A stretch of DNA of 34,962 bases from Pilibacter termitis (lineage in GTDB: Bacteria > Bacillota > Bacilli > Lactobacillales > Streptococcaceae), in contig NZ_FUXI01000024.1 in assembly GCF_900167335.1 (NCBI RefSeq), positions 1 to 34,962 on the forward strand, read 5' to 3'. This document shows, piece by piece, positions 9,010-17,233 of this stretch (the stretch's first letter is position 1; the number at the start of each line of letters is the position of its first letter). Below the pieces are notes generated by a model. That model was given only the letters and a program-made list of their open reading frames with translations. It searched no databases and was not told the origin of the DNA. The position numbers and the translations under genes were made by a program.

Positions 9010-9074
9010 TTTCTCTCTAGTGTTTTTAGAGATTTTGATTGATTCGGGAATGTAAGACGGAAGAAGAGAGGAAT
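8993..9074 (+). repeat. Duplicated upstream segment (copy of 7100-7182)
   Basis: Beginning AATTAAGGGAGA, this segment repeats the loop and right arm of the metG terminator and the 5' flank of the first membrane-protein gene, with only a few substitutions and a one-base indel. It is the junction of the tandem duplication. Confidence 0.85.
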
Positions 9075-9096
9075 GTGTTTTAGGGATGGTACAATT

Positions 9097-9151
9097 AAGA
9101 CAAGACAAGACAAGACAAGACAAGACAAGACAAGACAAGACAAGACAAGAC
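9097..9151 (+). repeat. Pentanucleotide simple repeat (AAGAC)11 in coding sequence
   Basis: Eleven perfect AAGAC units. Copy 1 has AAGACAAAAC at the same place, so the tract expanded after duplication or decayed in copy 1. Slipped-strand mispairing by one unit shifts the frame, the hallmark of a contingency locus. Confidence 0.95.
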
Positions 9152-10664
9152 GGTTATAAACTAAAAAACTTTGCAATTATTTTCATTGCTAGTATGTTTT
9201 TGTTACTCCCGCTTATTTATATGCGAGGAGTATTGATTGGCAATGACACGATGATTCATTTCAATCGTTTTTATGATGCAATGATGAATTTAAAAAATGG
9301 GCATTTTCCGAGTGTTTCTCTTTACGGTTTTCTATCCGTTGGTAGAATTTGTAATGCACTATATGGTGAGGGATTTGCTTATATTTGTGGCGGGCTGTTA
9401 TTGCTTTTGAAAAGTTGGAGTAGTTTTCAACTTGTTACTTCGTTTGTGATTTTATTTGTTGCAGGTAGCGGTATGTTTTTGACAGGGAGAAAAGCAGGTT
9501 TATCCGACAAATTTTCTCTCATCGCCTCGCTTGTCTATCTTTGTTGTTATACAACAAATTTATGGACAATCCATACAGCTTATACTGGATTTTGCTCAGC
9601 AGTTCTCCCTTTTGTAGTGATGTGTGGTTTGGATTTTATACAAAAGAGAGAAAAGCAAGTCAATATTTTATTTCTATCTTTTATGATGGGAATTTTGCTA
9701 AACACCCACAATTTTACAGCAATGCTTGGAGTAGTGGTGTTGATACCATTCTTTATTGTAGGCTGGGTGAAAAGTAAGGAGAGGGCGAAATATTTATTTT
9801 CCCTTTTTATCGCAGTAGTTTTTTCTACGCTACTATCGCTGAGAGTATTTTACTCAATGATAAAACTTTTCAAAGAAAACAATTTATACACGGTTCGTCC
9901 AGAGTTAAATTTAGCACACAGTAGCAATTGGTTTACGATTCAAATGCCTGCTTAGGCTCAATTAGGTTTGCTACTAAGTCTAATTTTTCTGTTCCAGATT
10001 TGTTATGTGATGAAAAATTTTTTCAGAATGACTACTCATTTTCAAAGAATGAACCGCTTTTTAACGATAACAGGAGGAATTTTTTTCATTTTATCCTCAC
10101 GTTATTTTCCTTGGACACAATTAGGAGAATTGTTTCCGATTTTGCAGACTACGGTGCAAATTGTTTCAAGAATTGTAGTGGCGAGTAATATTTTGTTGAT
10201 TTTAGGTGTAACGTTTTCTCTAATGGAAGTATTTTCACATTTAAAAGAGAAAAAAACGGTGGAAATTCTGAACATTTGTATTGCAGTGTTTATTATTTTG
10301 GGACTATCTTTAAATCAGTCGACGCTTTATGATGGAGTGGATCGTTGGGTGAAAGGCGACTTGGCTCCGAATTACCAAAATAGTAAGGAATTATCTTTGG
10401 GAGAAAAAATGAAGAATGGTAATTTATTTAAAGAAAGAAGTAAAAATAAGGATGTTTCTCTATTGATAGAAGACTTGCCTTTTGGGTTTCCTGATTACTT
10501 ACCATTGAAAAAGAAATGGAGTAATCATGAATTAGTAGCTTTAGATGTGGCTGAAATTCACAAAAAAGAAGTGGTAAACATTCCGAAAAACACGTACAAA
10601 AAATCTATCACAAGTGACGGGAAAATAAAGGTAACGTGGAGAGAAGAAGTCAAACCAGTTAAGC

Positions 10665-10926
10665 AACGAATAGTTCCTATCATCGTTTACAAGCAAACAA
10701 AATTAGAGCTAAACGGTCAACAATTGACGAAAAATGATTTTGATACCACAGAAATAGGTGCTTTAAAACTAAAAGGAACACAAGGAGAGAACACTTTACT
10801 TGTGACTTATCAAGAAGGGAAATTCTCCTCAATCATTTACAAAATAACAATTTTTTCTTGGATTGCTTTATTACTTGCTTTCGCTGTGAAATTTACTTTG
10901 AAATGTAAGAAAAGAGAGTTGTCTAG
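10665..10926 (+). repeat. Homogenised 3' tract shared with 8717-8978
   Basis: 262 bp without gaps; I count five substitutions between the two copies. Immediately upstream the paralogues are much more divergent, so the boundary is sharp, as expected for recent gene conversion or unequal crossing-over. Confidence 0.85.
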
Positions 10927-10958
10927 TAAAAGAATTCACAATTAAGAGAGGGACAATC

Positions 10959-11195
10959 ATGACATTTGAAAAGGCACTTTCCTTATTAAAACAAGGAAAA
11001 AAAGTAGTTCGCACCAACTGGGGCGGGTCGGAGAATTTTGTGAAACTTTATGACTCGATTACGCTTGAAAATGGTGAAAAATTACTGGTTACTCCGTATT
11101 TTTTAATCAATGTAACAGGCGAGGGTGAAGGTTTTAGTATGTGGAGTCCAACACCATGTGATTGTTTGGCGGAAGATTGGGTGGAAGTTGAATGA
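10959..11195 (+). CDS. DUF2829 domain protein (Tad2-like fold)
   Basis: 78 residues: MTFEKALSLLKQGKKVVRTNW, then a central strand with VKLYDS, and a C-terminal SMWSPTPCDCLAEDWVEV. The pattern 'Ale.LkqGKkV.R..W...W.ps..D.lA.DW' is typical of DUF2829, found in phage and Firmicute genomes. The phage anti-Thoeris protein Tad2, which sequesters a cyclic ADP-ribose signal, belongs to this fold family. Whether this chromosomal copy binds such a nucleotide is unknown. RBS GAGAGGG precedes ATG by 6 bases. Its stop overlaps the next start (ATGA), so it is translationally coupled to the dehydrogenase gene. Confidence 0.8.
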   Translation: MTFEKALSLLKQGKKVVRTNWGGSENFVKLYDSITLENGEKLLVTPYFLINVTGEGEGFSMWSPTPCDCLAEDWVEVE

Positions 11196-11911
11196 AATTT
11201 TTAGAGAAGCATATTTTGATTACAGGTTGTGCAAGCGGGATTGGTTTGGCTCAAACTCGGGCATTTTTGTCAGAGGGAGCGAAAGTGTACGGTGTGGATA
11301 GGAGTGAAATGAAAGAAAATCTAGGTGAACAATTTCACTTTTTCCAAGGCGATGCTAGTGATGAACGTTTTGTAAATGAGTTAAGTGAAAAAATAGAGAA
11401 ATTGGATATTCTTTGCAATACCGCAGGGGTGTTAGATGACTACCTGCCTTTAGAGAAAACGTCATTTTCCCTTTGGCAAACAATTTTGCATAATAATTTG
11501 GATAGTATGTTTCTAATAACGAAAGTTTTTTTGCCCAAAATTCTCCAAGCTCAAGGAGCGATTCTTAATATGTCCTCAATTGCAGGTATGGTAGCTGGTG
11601 GCGGTGGGATTAGTTATACAACGAGCAAGCACGCTGTGAGTGGTTTTTCCAAGCAACTTGCTCTTGACATGGCACCGGAGAATGTTCATGTTCTCGCAAT
11701 TGCACCGGGAGCGATTGAAACTCCGATGAATCGCAAAGATTTTGAGGAAAACGGTGGTGAAATGGCTCGCAGTGTTGCTGAGGAAACACCTATGAAACGC
11801 TGGGCAAAACCAGAAGAAGTAGCACGTCTTACTTTATTTTTGGCAAGTGAGGACGCAAAATATATGACGGGAAGTGTGGTAACGTTTGACGGTGGGTGGA
11901 CGACAAAATAG
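11192..11911 (+). CDS. SDR-family oxidoreductase (FabG-like)
   Basis: 239 residues, classical short-chain dehydrogenase/reductase. The Rossmann nucleotide motif TGCASGIG is at 11-18, the NTAGV segment follows near 92, the catalytic serine is in NMSSIAG, and Tyr142/Lys146 lie in SYTTSKHA. The C-terminus MTGSVVTFDGGW is typical of 3-oxoacyl-ACP reductase-like members. An acidic residue after strand 2 (VDRSE) favours NAD(H) over NADP(H) by the usual rule. The substrate is not inferable. It lies away from fatty-acid genes and is coupled by a 4-base overlap to the DUF2829 gene, so it is probably an accessory SDR rather than the main FabG. Confidence 0.85.
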   Translation: MKFLEKHILITGCASGIGLAQTRAFLSEGAKVYGVDRSEMKENLGEQFHFFQGDASDERFVNELSEKIEKLDILCNTAGVLDDYLPLEKTSFSLWQTILHNNLDSMFLITKVFLPKILQAQGAILNMSSIAGMVAGGGGISYTTSKHAVSGFSKQLALDMAPENVHVLAIAPGAIETPMNRKDFEENGGEMARSVAEETPMKRWAKPEEVARLTLFLASEDAKYMTGSVVTFDGGWTTK

Positions 11912-12019
11912 ATTTGAGAAAGACTTCTATCTTGCGTTCCCCCCCGTTTGGACGAAGTGTGAACAATTTGCTTTATACACAAACGTTGATGAAATTTAAC
12001 GGCGAGTGGTGACACAACA

Positions 12020-12202
12020 ATGTTGAAAAATTTTCCACAACGAATTGTAGAACGCACAGAGTTGACTGTCGAATTTGATTCAAGTGACAGAAAACTCTCT
12101 GTTTCTCTGAAATGGATAAAGGCACTAGAGGAGAAAACGCAAGCTAGAGAGGTGTTTGAAACTCTCGTCAGTACGAAATTACTCGTTACATTGCCAAATT
12201 AA
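12020..12202 (+). CDS. Doubtful small ORF (60 aa)
   Basis: MLKNFPQRIVERTELTVEF with a helical, charged middle (ALEEKTQAREVFETL). Composition looks protein-like and a terminator follows at 12301-12331 on the same strand, but there is no clear Shine-Dalgarno and no family that I recognise. It may be a remnant; the 108 bases upstream, after the SDR stop, show nothing else. Confidence 0.3.
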   Translation: MLKNFPQRIVERTELTVEFDSSDRKLSVSLKWIKALEEKTQAREVFETLVSTKLLVTLPN

Positions 12203-12300
12203 AACAGAGGCAAATGTAGATAAAAAATGTGGAAAAAGGGATTTTGTTTTTATTAGGAAAGGGTCGATTTGTTGGTCGAAAGAAACCGTGAATCTTTGAA

Positions 12301-12331
12301 GTTTGCAGGATTTTGATGCAAACTTTTTTTT
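12301..12331 (+). terminator. Rho-independent terminator (plus strand)
   Basis: Stem GTTTGCA / TGCAAAC with a 9-base loop and eight T. It probably ends the DUF2829-SDR transcript and lies tail-to-tail with the spx terminator. Confidence 0.8.
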
Positions 12332-12335
12332 CGTC

Positions 12336-12361
12336 AAAAAAAGCCCTGAAATCTTCAGAGC
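12336..12361 (-). terminator. Rho-independent terminator after spx (minus strand)
   Basis: On the minus strand GCTCTGAA / TTCAGGGC (one G-U pair) with a 3-base loop is followed by seven T. Confidence 0.8.
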
Positions 12362-12375
12362 CTATAATTTTTAAT

Positions 12376-12774
12376 TTAAATTCCAGACATCATTTGTGCG
12401 TGTCGCATTTCGATACGACGGATGTTTCTAGGTAAGAAGCAACGAATTTCATCTTCGTTAAAGCCAATTTGTAGACGTTTGTCATCGCACATCATTGGAC
12501 GACGCAATAAATTCGGATTTTCTGCAAGTAATTCTAATAATTCTGGGATACTTAAATCATCTAAATCAATATTTAATTTTTCAAATGCCTTGCTACGTGT
12601 TGAGATAATGTCGCTTGTTCCCTCCTCTGTCATTGACAGAATGTGACGAAGTTCATCACAAGTTAGCGGATTGTTCATCATGTTGCGTTCTTCAAATTCA
12701 AGCTTATGCTCAATCAACCAACTTTTTGCTTTGCGACAACTTGTGCAACTTGGCGTAGTGAATAATTTTAACAT
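12376..12774 (-). CDS. spx: Transcriptional regulator Spx
   Basis: 132 residues, the standard Spx length. ArsC/thioredoxin-like fold with the redox switch Cys10-x-x-Cys13 (PSCTSCRKAKSW) and the central RPMMCDDKRLQIGFNEDEIR segment typical of the family. Spx binds the RNA polymerase alpha C-terminal domain and redirects transcription under disulfide stress; its level is usually controlled by ClpXP. A longer frame begins 14 codons upstream, but the ATG at 12774 follows GAGAGGG by 5 bases and matches the family N-terminus (MLKLFTTPSC), so I use it. Confidence 0.93.
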   Translation of the reverse strand: MLKLFTTPSCTSCRKAKSWLIEHKLEFEERNMMNNPLTCDELRHILSMTEEGTSDIISTRSKAFEKLNIDLDDLSIPELLELLAENPNLLRRPMMCDDKRLQIGFNEDEIRCFLPRNIRRIEMRHAQMMSGI

Positions 12775-13015
12775 AAATACCCTCTCTTTTCTCTCCATTG
12801 GCACCTTTTCGGACAACGTTTATATAATGATAATAACCCACTGTTTTTAAAAAATCAACCTTTTCTAAGAAAAAATAACAGCAAAATTAGTAAAAAATAG
12901 TAAAATAGCTTTATATTTTCGAGTTTGTCAACTTTTTCCATAACTGGATAACTTTGTGAAGGAGAAAATAATATTTTTTTATAAAAATAGAAATTATTTC
13001 TCGAACGTTGAACAC

Positions 13016-13819
13016 TTAGTTTTTCTTGCTCATTTCTTTGTCACGCTTGATAATTGCCTCTACTCCTTTATGGACGGCATTTGCGAAACCAGCCGATTCT
13101 AGTGCGAGCAATCCTGCAATCGTTGTACCAGCAGGGCTTGCGACTCTATCGGCTAGTTGCTGGGGGTGGCAGTTTTCCTCCAAGAGCAATTTTGCACTTC
13201 CAATTAAGGTTTTTGTGACAATTTCTGTTGCCAAATCTTTTGGAAAACCGTACATTACGCCACTTTTTGCCAGAGAGTCAATAAAAGAATAGACAAATGC
13301 AGGACTAGAACCAGCTAGGGCAACAAATGTTGAAAAATCTTTTTCTTCAATTTCATAAACGGAGCCAATTGCAGAAAAAATCTCAGCAATTTCAGTGAGT
13401 TCTTCTTTTTCGACCAAGTGATTGGCACAAATTGCACTGACACTTTCCCCTACTTTCGCCGCTAAATTCGGCATTAAACGGACGATTTTTTGTTCGTCAA
13501 GTTTGACAAGCTGAGATAAAACATCTAGCGTAAGTCCTGCCGCAATACTGAGTAAAATTGGTTTTTGCAGTTGTAGGGAGACACGTATTTCCTCTAAAAC
13601 TTCTGGGAAAACTTTAGGTTTTACCGCAAGGATTACAAGGTCTGAATGTAACACCAACTCGCCGTTTGTATCATAAGCAGAAATATTTCTTTGTTTCGCA
13701 AACTCATGAAGTGCTGGTAAATCTAAAGAGGCAACACTAATTTCATGACTTCCTTCTGCTAATAAACCGTCTACAATTGCCGTTCCCATATTGCCAATGC
13801 CAATAATTCCAATTTTCAT
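13016..13819 (-). CDS. proC: Pyrroline-5-carboxylate reductase
   Basis: 267 residues. Catalyses the last step of proline synthesis, NAD(P)H-dependent reduction of pyrroline-5-carboxylate. The N-terminal Rossmann domain begins MKIGIIGIGNMGTAI; the C-terminal dimerisation domain holds the signature LAGSSPAFVYSFIDS and VASPAGTTIAGL, both diagnostic for ProC. GAGGTGGG is 5 bases before the ATG, and TATAAT lies upstream on the minus strand. No other proline genes are adjacent, and no convincing terminator is visible downstream, only an A+T-rich imperfect palindrome near 12968-13003. Confidence 0.95.
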   Translation of the reverse strand: MKIGIIGIGNMGTAIVDGLLAEGSHEISVASLDLPALHEFAKQRNISAYDTNGELVLHSDLVILAVKPKVFPEVLEEIRVSLQLQKPILLSIAAGLTLDVLSQLVKLDEQKIVRLMPNLAAKVGESVSAICANHLVEKEELTEIAEIFSAIGSVYEIEEKDFSTFVALAGSSPAFVYSFIDSLAKSGVMYGFPKDLATEIVTKTLIGSAKLLLEENCHPQQLADRVASPAGTTIAGLLALESAGFANAVHKGVEAIIKRDKEMSKKN

Positions 13820-14177
13820 TTTCGCCCACCTCGTTTAATTTTGTACTACTACTATTATAACAAATTATTTTCATGAAAAATATATTTTATTTAGTTTTTT
13901 CTATAATTTTTTCTTTTTTCGTTTAAGTGGAAAATATTTTACATATTAGAGCGAGAAGGATGATTTTTTAATTTTTATTTTCGTTTGTCTATTTTTCTAA
14001 CAAAAATATTTTTATTATAGAAATTATAAAACGAACGTTTTGAAGAAAGTTATTTGGTATTTTTTGTAGTAAAGTTTTTAGAAGTGAGGTTGTAAAAAAA
14101 TAAAGGTGAATAGCACTTGTTCACGCTCAATAAATGTTATACTAAGAGGGTATTCATTAAAAATGAGGAGTGCGAGA
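13820..14177. other. A+T-rich divergent intergenic region, no gene seen
   Basis: About 360 bp between proC (minus) and coaA (plus), extremely A+T-rich. A minus-strand TATAAT just upstream of proC and the coaA promoter at 14117-14143 are the only elements I can support. A longer in-frame extension of coaA from 14106 lacks a ribosome binding site. Confidence 0.6.
14117..14143 (+). promoter_or_regulatory. Probable coaA promoter
   Basis: TTGTTC (14117-14122) and TATACT (14138-14143), with a 15-base spacer, somewhat short. About 35 bases separate the -10 from the chosen start codon. Confidence 0.5.
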
Positions 14178-15101
14178 ATGGAAGAATATCTCAATTATCA
14201 TAAAATTTCACGAAACGATTGGCAGTCATTGTATGAAAATAGTATTCCCCCGTTGACAGAGGAAGAATTGAATGAAATCAAGAGTTTGAACGACTCGATT
14301 TCGCTAAAAGATGTGCAGGAAGTTTATGTTCCTTTGGTACATCTCATTCGCATTTATCACAAAGCACAAGAATCGCTTACGATGTCAAAAGGACTTTTCT
14401 TGCGAAAATTGTTGCCGACCCCTCCGTTTATCCTAGGTATTTCTGGAAGTGTGGCGGTAGGAAAAAGTACGACAGCACGTCTTTTGCAAATTTTGCTTTC
14501 ACGTACGTTTAAACGTTTGCACGTGGAATTGATTACAACGGACGGTTTTTTATATCCCACAGATTATTTGCTCGAAAGAGATATGTTGCAAAGAAAAGGT
14601 TTCCCAGAAAGCTATGACATGGAGCGGTTGATTCGTTTTTTGTCGGAAGTCAAAAGTGGTAAGGAGGAAGTTTCTTCGCCTGTGTATTCTCATGAAATTT
14701 ACGACATTGTAAAAGGGGAGGAAAATATTACCAATCGACCAGATATTTTGATTGTAGAGGGAATTAATGTTTTGCAACTTCCTCAAAATCAGCGGATTTA
14801 CGTGAGTGATTTCTTTGATTTTTCAATTTACGTGGATGCGAGCGAGGAGAACATCAAAAAATGGTATAAGGAGCGGTTTGAGGCATTGCTTGACTCAGCT
14901 TTTCAAGATTCGACCAATTATTATTATGCTTTTGCACAACTGCCACGCAAACAGGCGTTAGAAGAGGCGGATAAAGTGTGGAATAAGATTAACAAAGTCA
15001 ATTTAGAGCAATACATTTTGCCAACGAGACAGCGTGCAGATGTTATTTTGCATAAAAATGACGGTCATGAGCTAGATACGATTTATTTGAGGAAATATTA
15101 G
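14178..15101 (+). CDS. coaA: Type I pantothenate kinase
   Basis: 307 residues. Phosphorylates pantothenate, the first step of coenzyme A synthesis. Walker A GSVAVGKST is at 90-98; downstream are TTDGFLYPTDYL, KGFPESYD and IVEGINVLQ, all characteristic of prokaryotic type I PanK (CoaA). I start at the ATG at 14178, seven bases after GAGGAG, giving MEEYLNYHKISRNDW, rather than 24 codons upstream at 14106. The length then fits the family (about 305-316). The stop codon abuts a palindromic mobile element, which may have replaced the original terminator and may itself act as one. Confidence 0.95.
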   Translation: MEEYLNYHKISRNDWQSLYENSIPPLTEEELNEIKSLNDSISLKDVQEVYVPLVHLIRIYHKAQESLTMSKGLFLRKLLPTPPFILGISGSVAVGKSTTARLLQILLSRTFKRLHVELITTDGFLYPTDYLLERDMLQRKGFPESYDMERLIRFLSEVKSGKEEVSSPVYSHEIYDIVKGEENITNRPDILIVEGINVLQLPQNQRIYVSDFFDFSIYVDASEENIKKWYKERFEALLDSAFQDSTNYYYAFAQLPRKQALEEADKVWNKINKVNLEQYILPTRQRADVILHKNDGHELDTIYLRKY

Positions 15102-15266
15102 GTTAAGGGCACCTCTAAAAACTCCGCTTAAGACTAAATTAGCTAGTTTTTCGATTATCGAGGAAATCGACGAAAGCTATGTGGTTCATAGGTTGAGGAG
15201 ATTGACGAAGAAAAACGGAAAACTAGCAATTTGGGATAAGTGCGAGTTTTTAGAGGTGCCCTTAAC
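15102..15266. mobile_element. 165-bp palindromic MITE-like element
   Basis: The ends are perfect 23-bp inverted repeats: GTTAAGGGCACCTCTAAAAA followed by CTC at 15102-15124, and the reverse complement at 15244-15266. The inside is also imperfectly self-complementary down to a central CTATG/CATAG, so the whole element can fold as one long hairpin. No coding sequence of note. The outermost TTAA on both sides may be the target duplication. The usual reading is a non-autonomous MITE mobilised by a transposase elsewhere. It sits between the coaA stop and the guaA leader, where a long RNA hairpin could also affect mRNA stability. Confidence 0.85.
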
Positions 15267-15372
15267 GAGATGCTCTTATTTTTCGTGCGTATTCGTGTGT
15301 TTCATGTTAAAATATCAGCATTGGCAATTGTGCGAATGTGCAATAAAACTTAGAAAGAAATGAGGATTTCCC

Positions 15373-16935
15373 TTGACATCAATTTCAAATGAAATGAAAG
15401 ATATTCAAAAGGTTATAGTGTTAGATTATGGTAGTCAGTACAATCAACTAATTACACGTCGTATTCGTGAGTTTGGTGTGTTTAGTGAATTGATGAGCCA
15501 CAAAATTACCGCAGAAGAGATACGTGAAATTAATCCCATTGGGATTATTTTCTCAGGTGGTCCTAATTCTGTTTACGCAGAAAATGCTCCAAGCGTAGAG
15601 GACGAAATTTTTGAGTTAGGGATTCCAATTTTGGGGATTTGCTACGGTATGCAGTTGATTACGCATAAGCTAGGTGGCACTGTTTTGCCAGCGGAAAATG
15701 CTGGAAGTCGTGAGTACGGTCAATCTCAATTGACACACACTTCTTCACGTTTATTTGGCAATACTCCAGAAGTACAAACGGTTTTGATGAGCCATGGAGA
15801 TGCAGTGACTGGGATTCCTGAGGGATTTGTGAAAGTAGGCGAGTCAGCGGACTGTCCTTTTGCTGCGATTGAGCAAGAGGAGAAGAAGATTTACGGTATT
15901 CAATTTCACCCAGAAGTGCGTCATTCAGAGTATGGGAATGATATTTTGAAAAACTTTGTTTTTGACGTTTGCCAAGCAAAAGGCGACTGGTCAATGGCGA
16001 ATTTTATCGACCTTGAAATTAAGAAAATCCGTGAAAAAGTAGGCGACAAAAAAGTTTTGCTCGGTCTTTCTGGTGGCGTGGATTCCTCTGTTGTCGGTGT
16101 TTTGCTCCAAAAAGCAATTGGCGACAAGTTAACTTGTATTTTCGTTGACCACGGACTTTTGCGTAAAGACGAGGGCGATCAAGTAATGGGAATGCTCGGC
16201 GGAAAATTCGGTTTGAATATCATTCGAGTAGATGCAAGCGAACGCTTTTTATCGAAACTTGCAGGTGTAAGTGATCCCGAGCAGAAGAGAAAAATCATTG
16301 GAAACGAATTTGTCTACGTTTTTGACGATGAGGCGAGCAAGCTAAAAGATGTTGATTTTCTTGCTCAAGGCACACTTTACACCGATGTAATCGAAAGTGG
16401 AACAGAGACCGCTCAAACGATTAAGAGTCATCACAATGTAGGTGGATTGCCAGAAGATATGCAGTTTGAATTGATTGAACCATTGAACACACTTTTCAAG
16501 GACGAAGTGCGTGCGTTAGGCACTCAGCTTGGAATGCCTGACGAAATCGTATGGCGACAACCTTTCCCGGGTCCCGGTTTAGCGATTCGTGTCATGGGGG
16601 AAATTACGTCTGAAAAGTTAGAAGTTGTGCGTGAAAGTGATGCTATTTTACGTGAAGAAATTGCTCTAGCAGGTTTGGACAAAGATATTTGGCAATATTT
16701 CACGGTCAACACAGGCGTGAGAAGTGTAGGTGTCATGGGGGACGGCAGAACATATGACTATACTTTAGCCATTCGTGCCATTACAAGTATCGACGGCATG
16801 ACAGCCGATTTCGCAAGAATCCCTTGGGACGTGCTACAAAAAATCTCCGTGAGAATCGTCAACGAAGTGAGCCATGTGAACCGGATTGTTTATGATATTA
16901 CGAGTAAACCGCCTGCTACGGTGGAGTGGGAATAA
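15373..16935 (+). CDS. guaA: GMP synthase (glutamine-hydrolysing)
   Basis: 520 residues. Amidates XMP to GMP using glutamine and ATP. The N-terminal class I glutamine amidotransferase has the triad Cys90 (GICYGMQL), His179 and Glu181 (HPEVRHSE). The ATP-pyrophosphatase P-loop is SGGVDSS at about 233-239. The C-terminal dimerisation domain ends in the usual VEWE. The start is TTG, eight bases after GAGG; an internal ATG at 15394 has no RBS and would remove residues present in relatives. The 106-bp leader after the MITE shows no recognisable purine riboswitch. Confidence 0.96.
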   Translation: MTSISNEMKDIQKVIVLDYGSQYNQLITRRIREFGVFSELMSHKITAEEIREINPIGIIFSGGPNSVYAENAPSVEDEIFELGIPILGICYGMQLITHKLGGTVLPAENAGSREYGQSQLTHTSSRLFGNTPEVQTVLMSHGDAVTGIPEGFVKVGESADCPFAAIEQEEKKIYGIQFHPEVRHSEYGNDILKNFVFDVCQAKGDWSMANFIDLEIKKIREKVGDKKVLLGLSGGVDSSVVGVLLQKAIGDKLTCIFVDHGLLRKDEGDQVMGMLGGKFGLNIIRVDASERFLSKLAGVSDPEQKRKIIGNEFVYVFDDEASKLKDVDFLAQGTLYTDVIESGTETAQTIKSHHNVGGLPEDMQFELIEPLNTLFKDEVRALGTQLGMPDEIVWRQPFPGPGLAIRVMGEITSEKLEVVRESDAILREEIALAGLDKDIWQYFTVNTGVRSVGVMGDGRTYDYTLAIRAITSIDGMTADFARIPWDVLQKISVRIVNEVSHVNRIVYDITSKPPATVEWE

Positions 16936-16961
16936 GAAAAAGTAAAAAAAATGAGCATAGT

Positions 16962-17027
16962 TTCCCACTGAATTTCTCAGCAATACTTATGGTGAGAGAT
17001 TTAGTGGGAATTGTAGTAAAGTATAAT
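16962..17027 (+). promoter_or_regulatory. Long inverted repeat overlapping the type III R-M promoter
   Basis: A 17-bp arm TTCCCACTGAATTTCTC (16962-16978) pairs with GAGAGATTTAGTGGGAA (16994-17010), all positions pairable with two G-U. TATAAT at 17022-17027 is a good -10, so the right arm covers the -35 position. There is no T-run, so it is more likely an operator or leader structure than a terminator; it could still serve guaA 3'-end formation. Confidence 0.5.
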
Positions 17028-17059
17028 ATTGTGTGACACACTTTTTTTGGAGGAGTATC

Positions 17060-17229
<170 letters not shown>

Positions 17230-17233
<4 letters not shown>

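Larger units (their letters stand above)
9086..10945 (+). pseudogene. GT-C/YfhO-like membrane protein, copy 2: phase-variable and interrupted by amber codon
   Basis: Paralogue of the preceding gene: MVQLRQ start, NDTMIHFNRFYDA in the first outside loop, similar helix pattern and C-terminal domain. The full frame would be 619 residues. It has two disabling or switching features. An (AAGAC)11 tract after codon 4 encodes repeats of RQDKT; it is in frame now, while both other phases meet a stop directly after the tract (TTATAA or AACTAA). Second, a TAG at 9953-9955 interrupts the frame, which then continues unchanged for 330 codons to 10945 (AQLGLLLSL follows), so this is a nonsense change, not a frameshift. 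The RBS is poor: GAGAGG is 14 bases from this ATG. The 3' 260 bp are nearly identical to copy 1. Confidence 0.8.

Noticed and set aside
9928-10188. Second-frame ORF across the amber site suggesting a frameshift
   Set aside because: The homologous frame resumes in the same phase directly after TAG, so no frameshift is needed.
14106-14177. Longer N-terminus of pantothenate kinase
   Set aside because: It overlaps the promoter, has no RBS and is absent from family members.
15181-15363. 60-residue ORF inside and beyond the palindromic element
   Set aside because: It starts in the MITE interior, has no RBS and no protein-like pattern; the palindrome explains the sequence.
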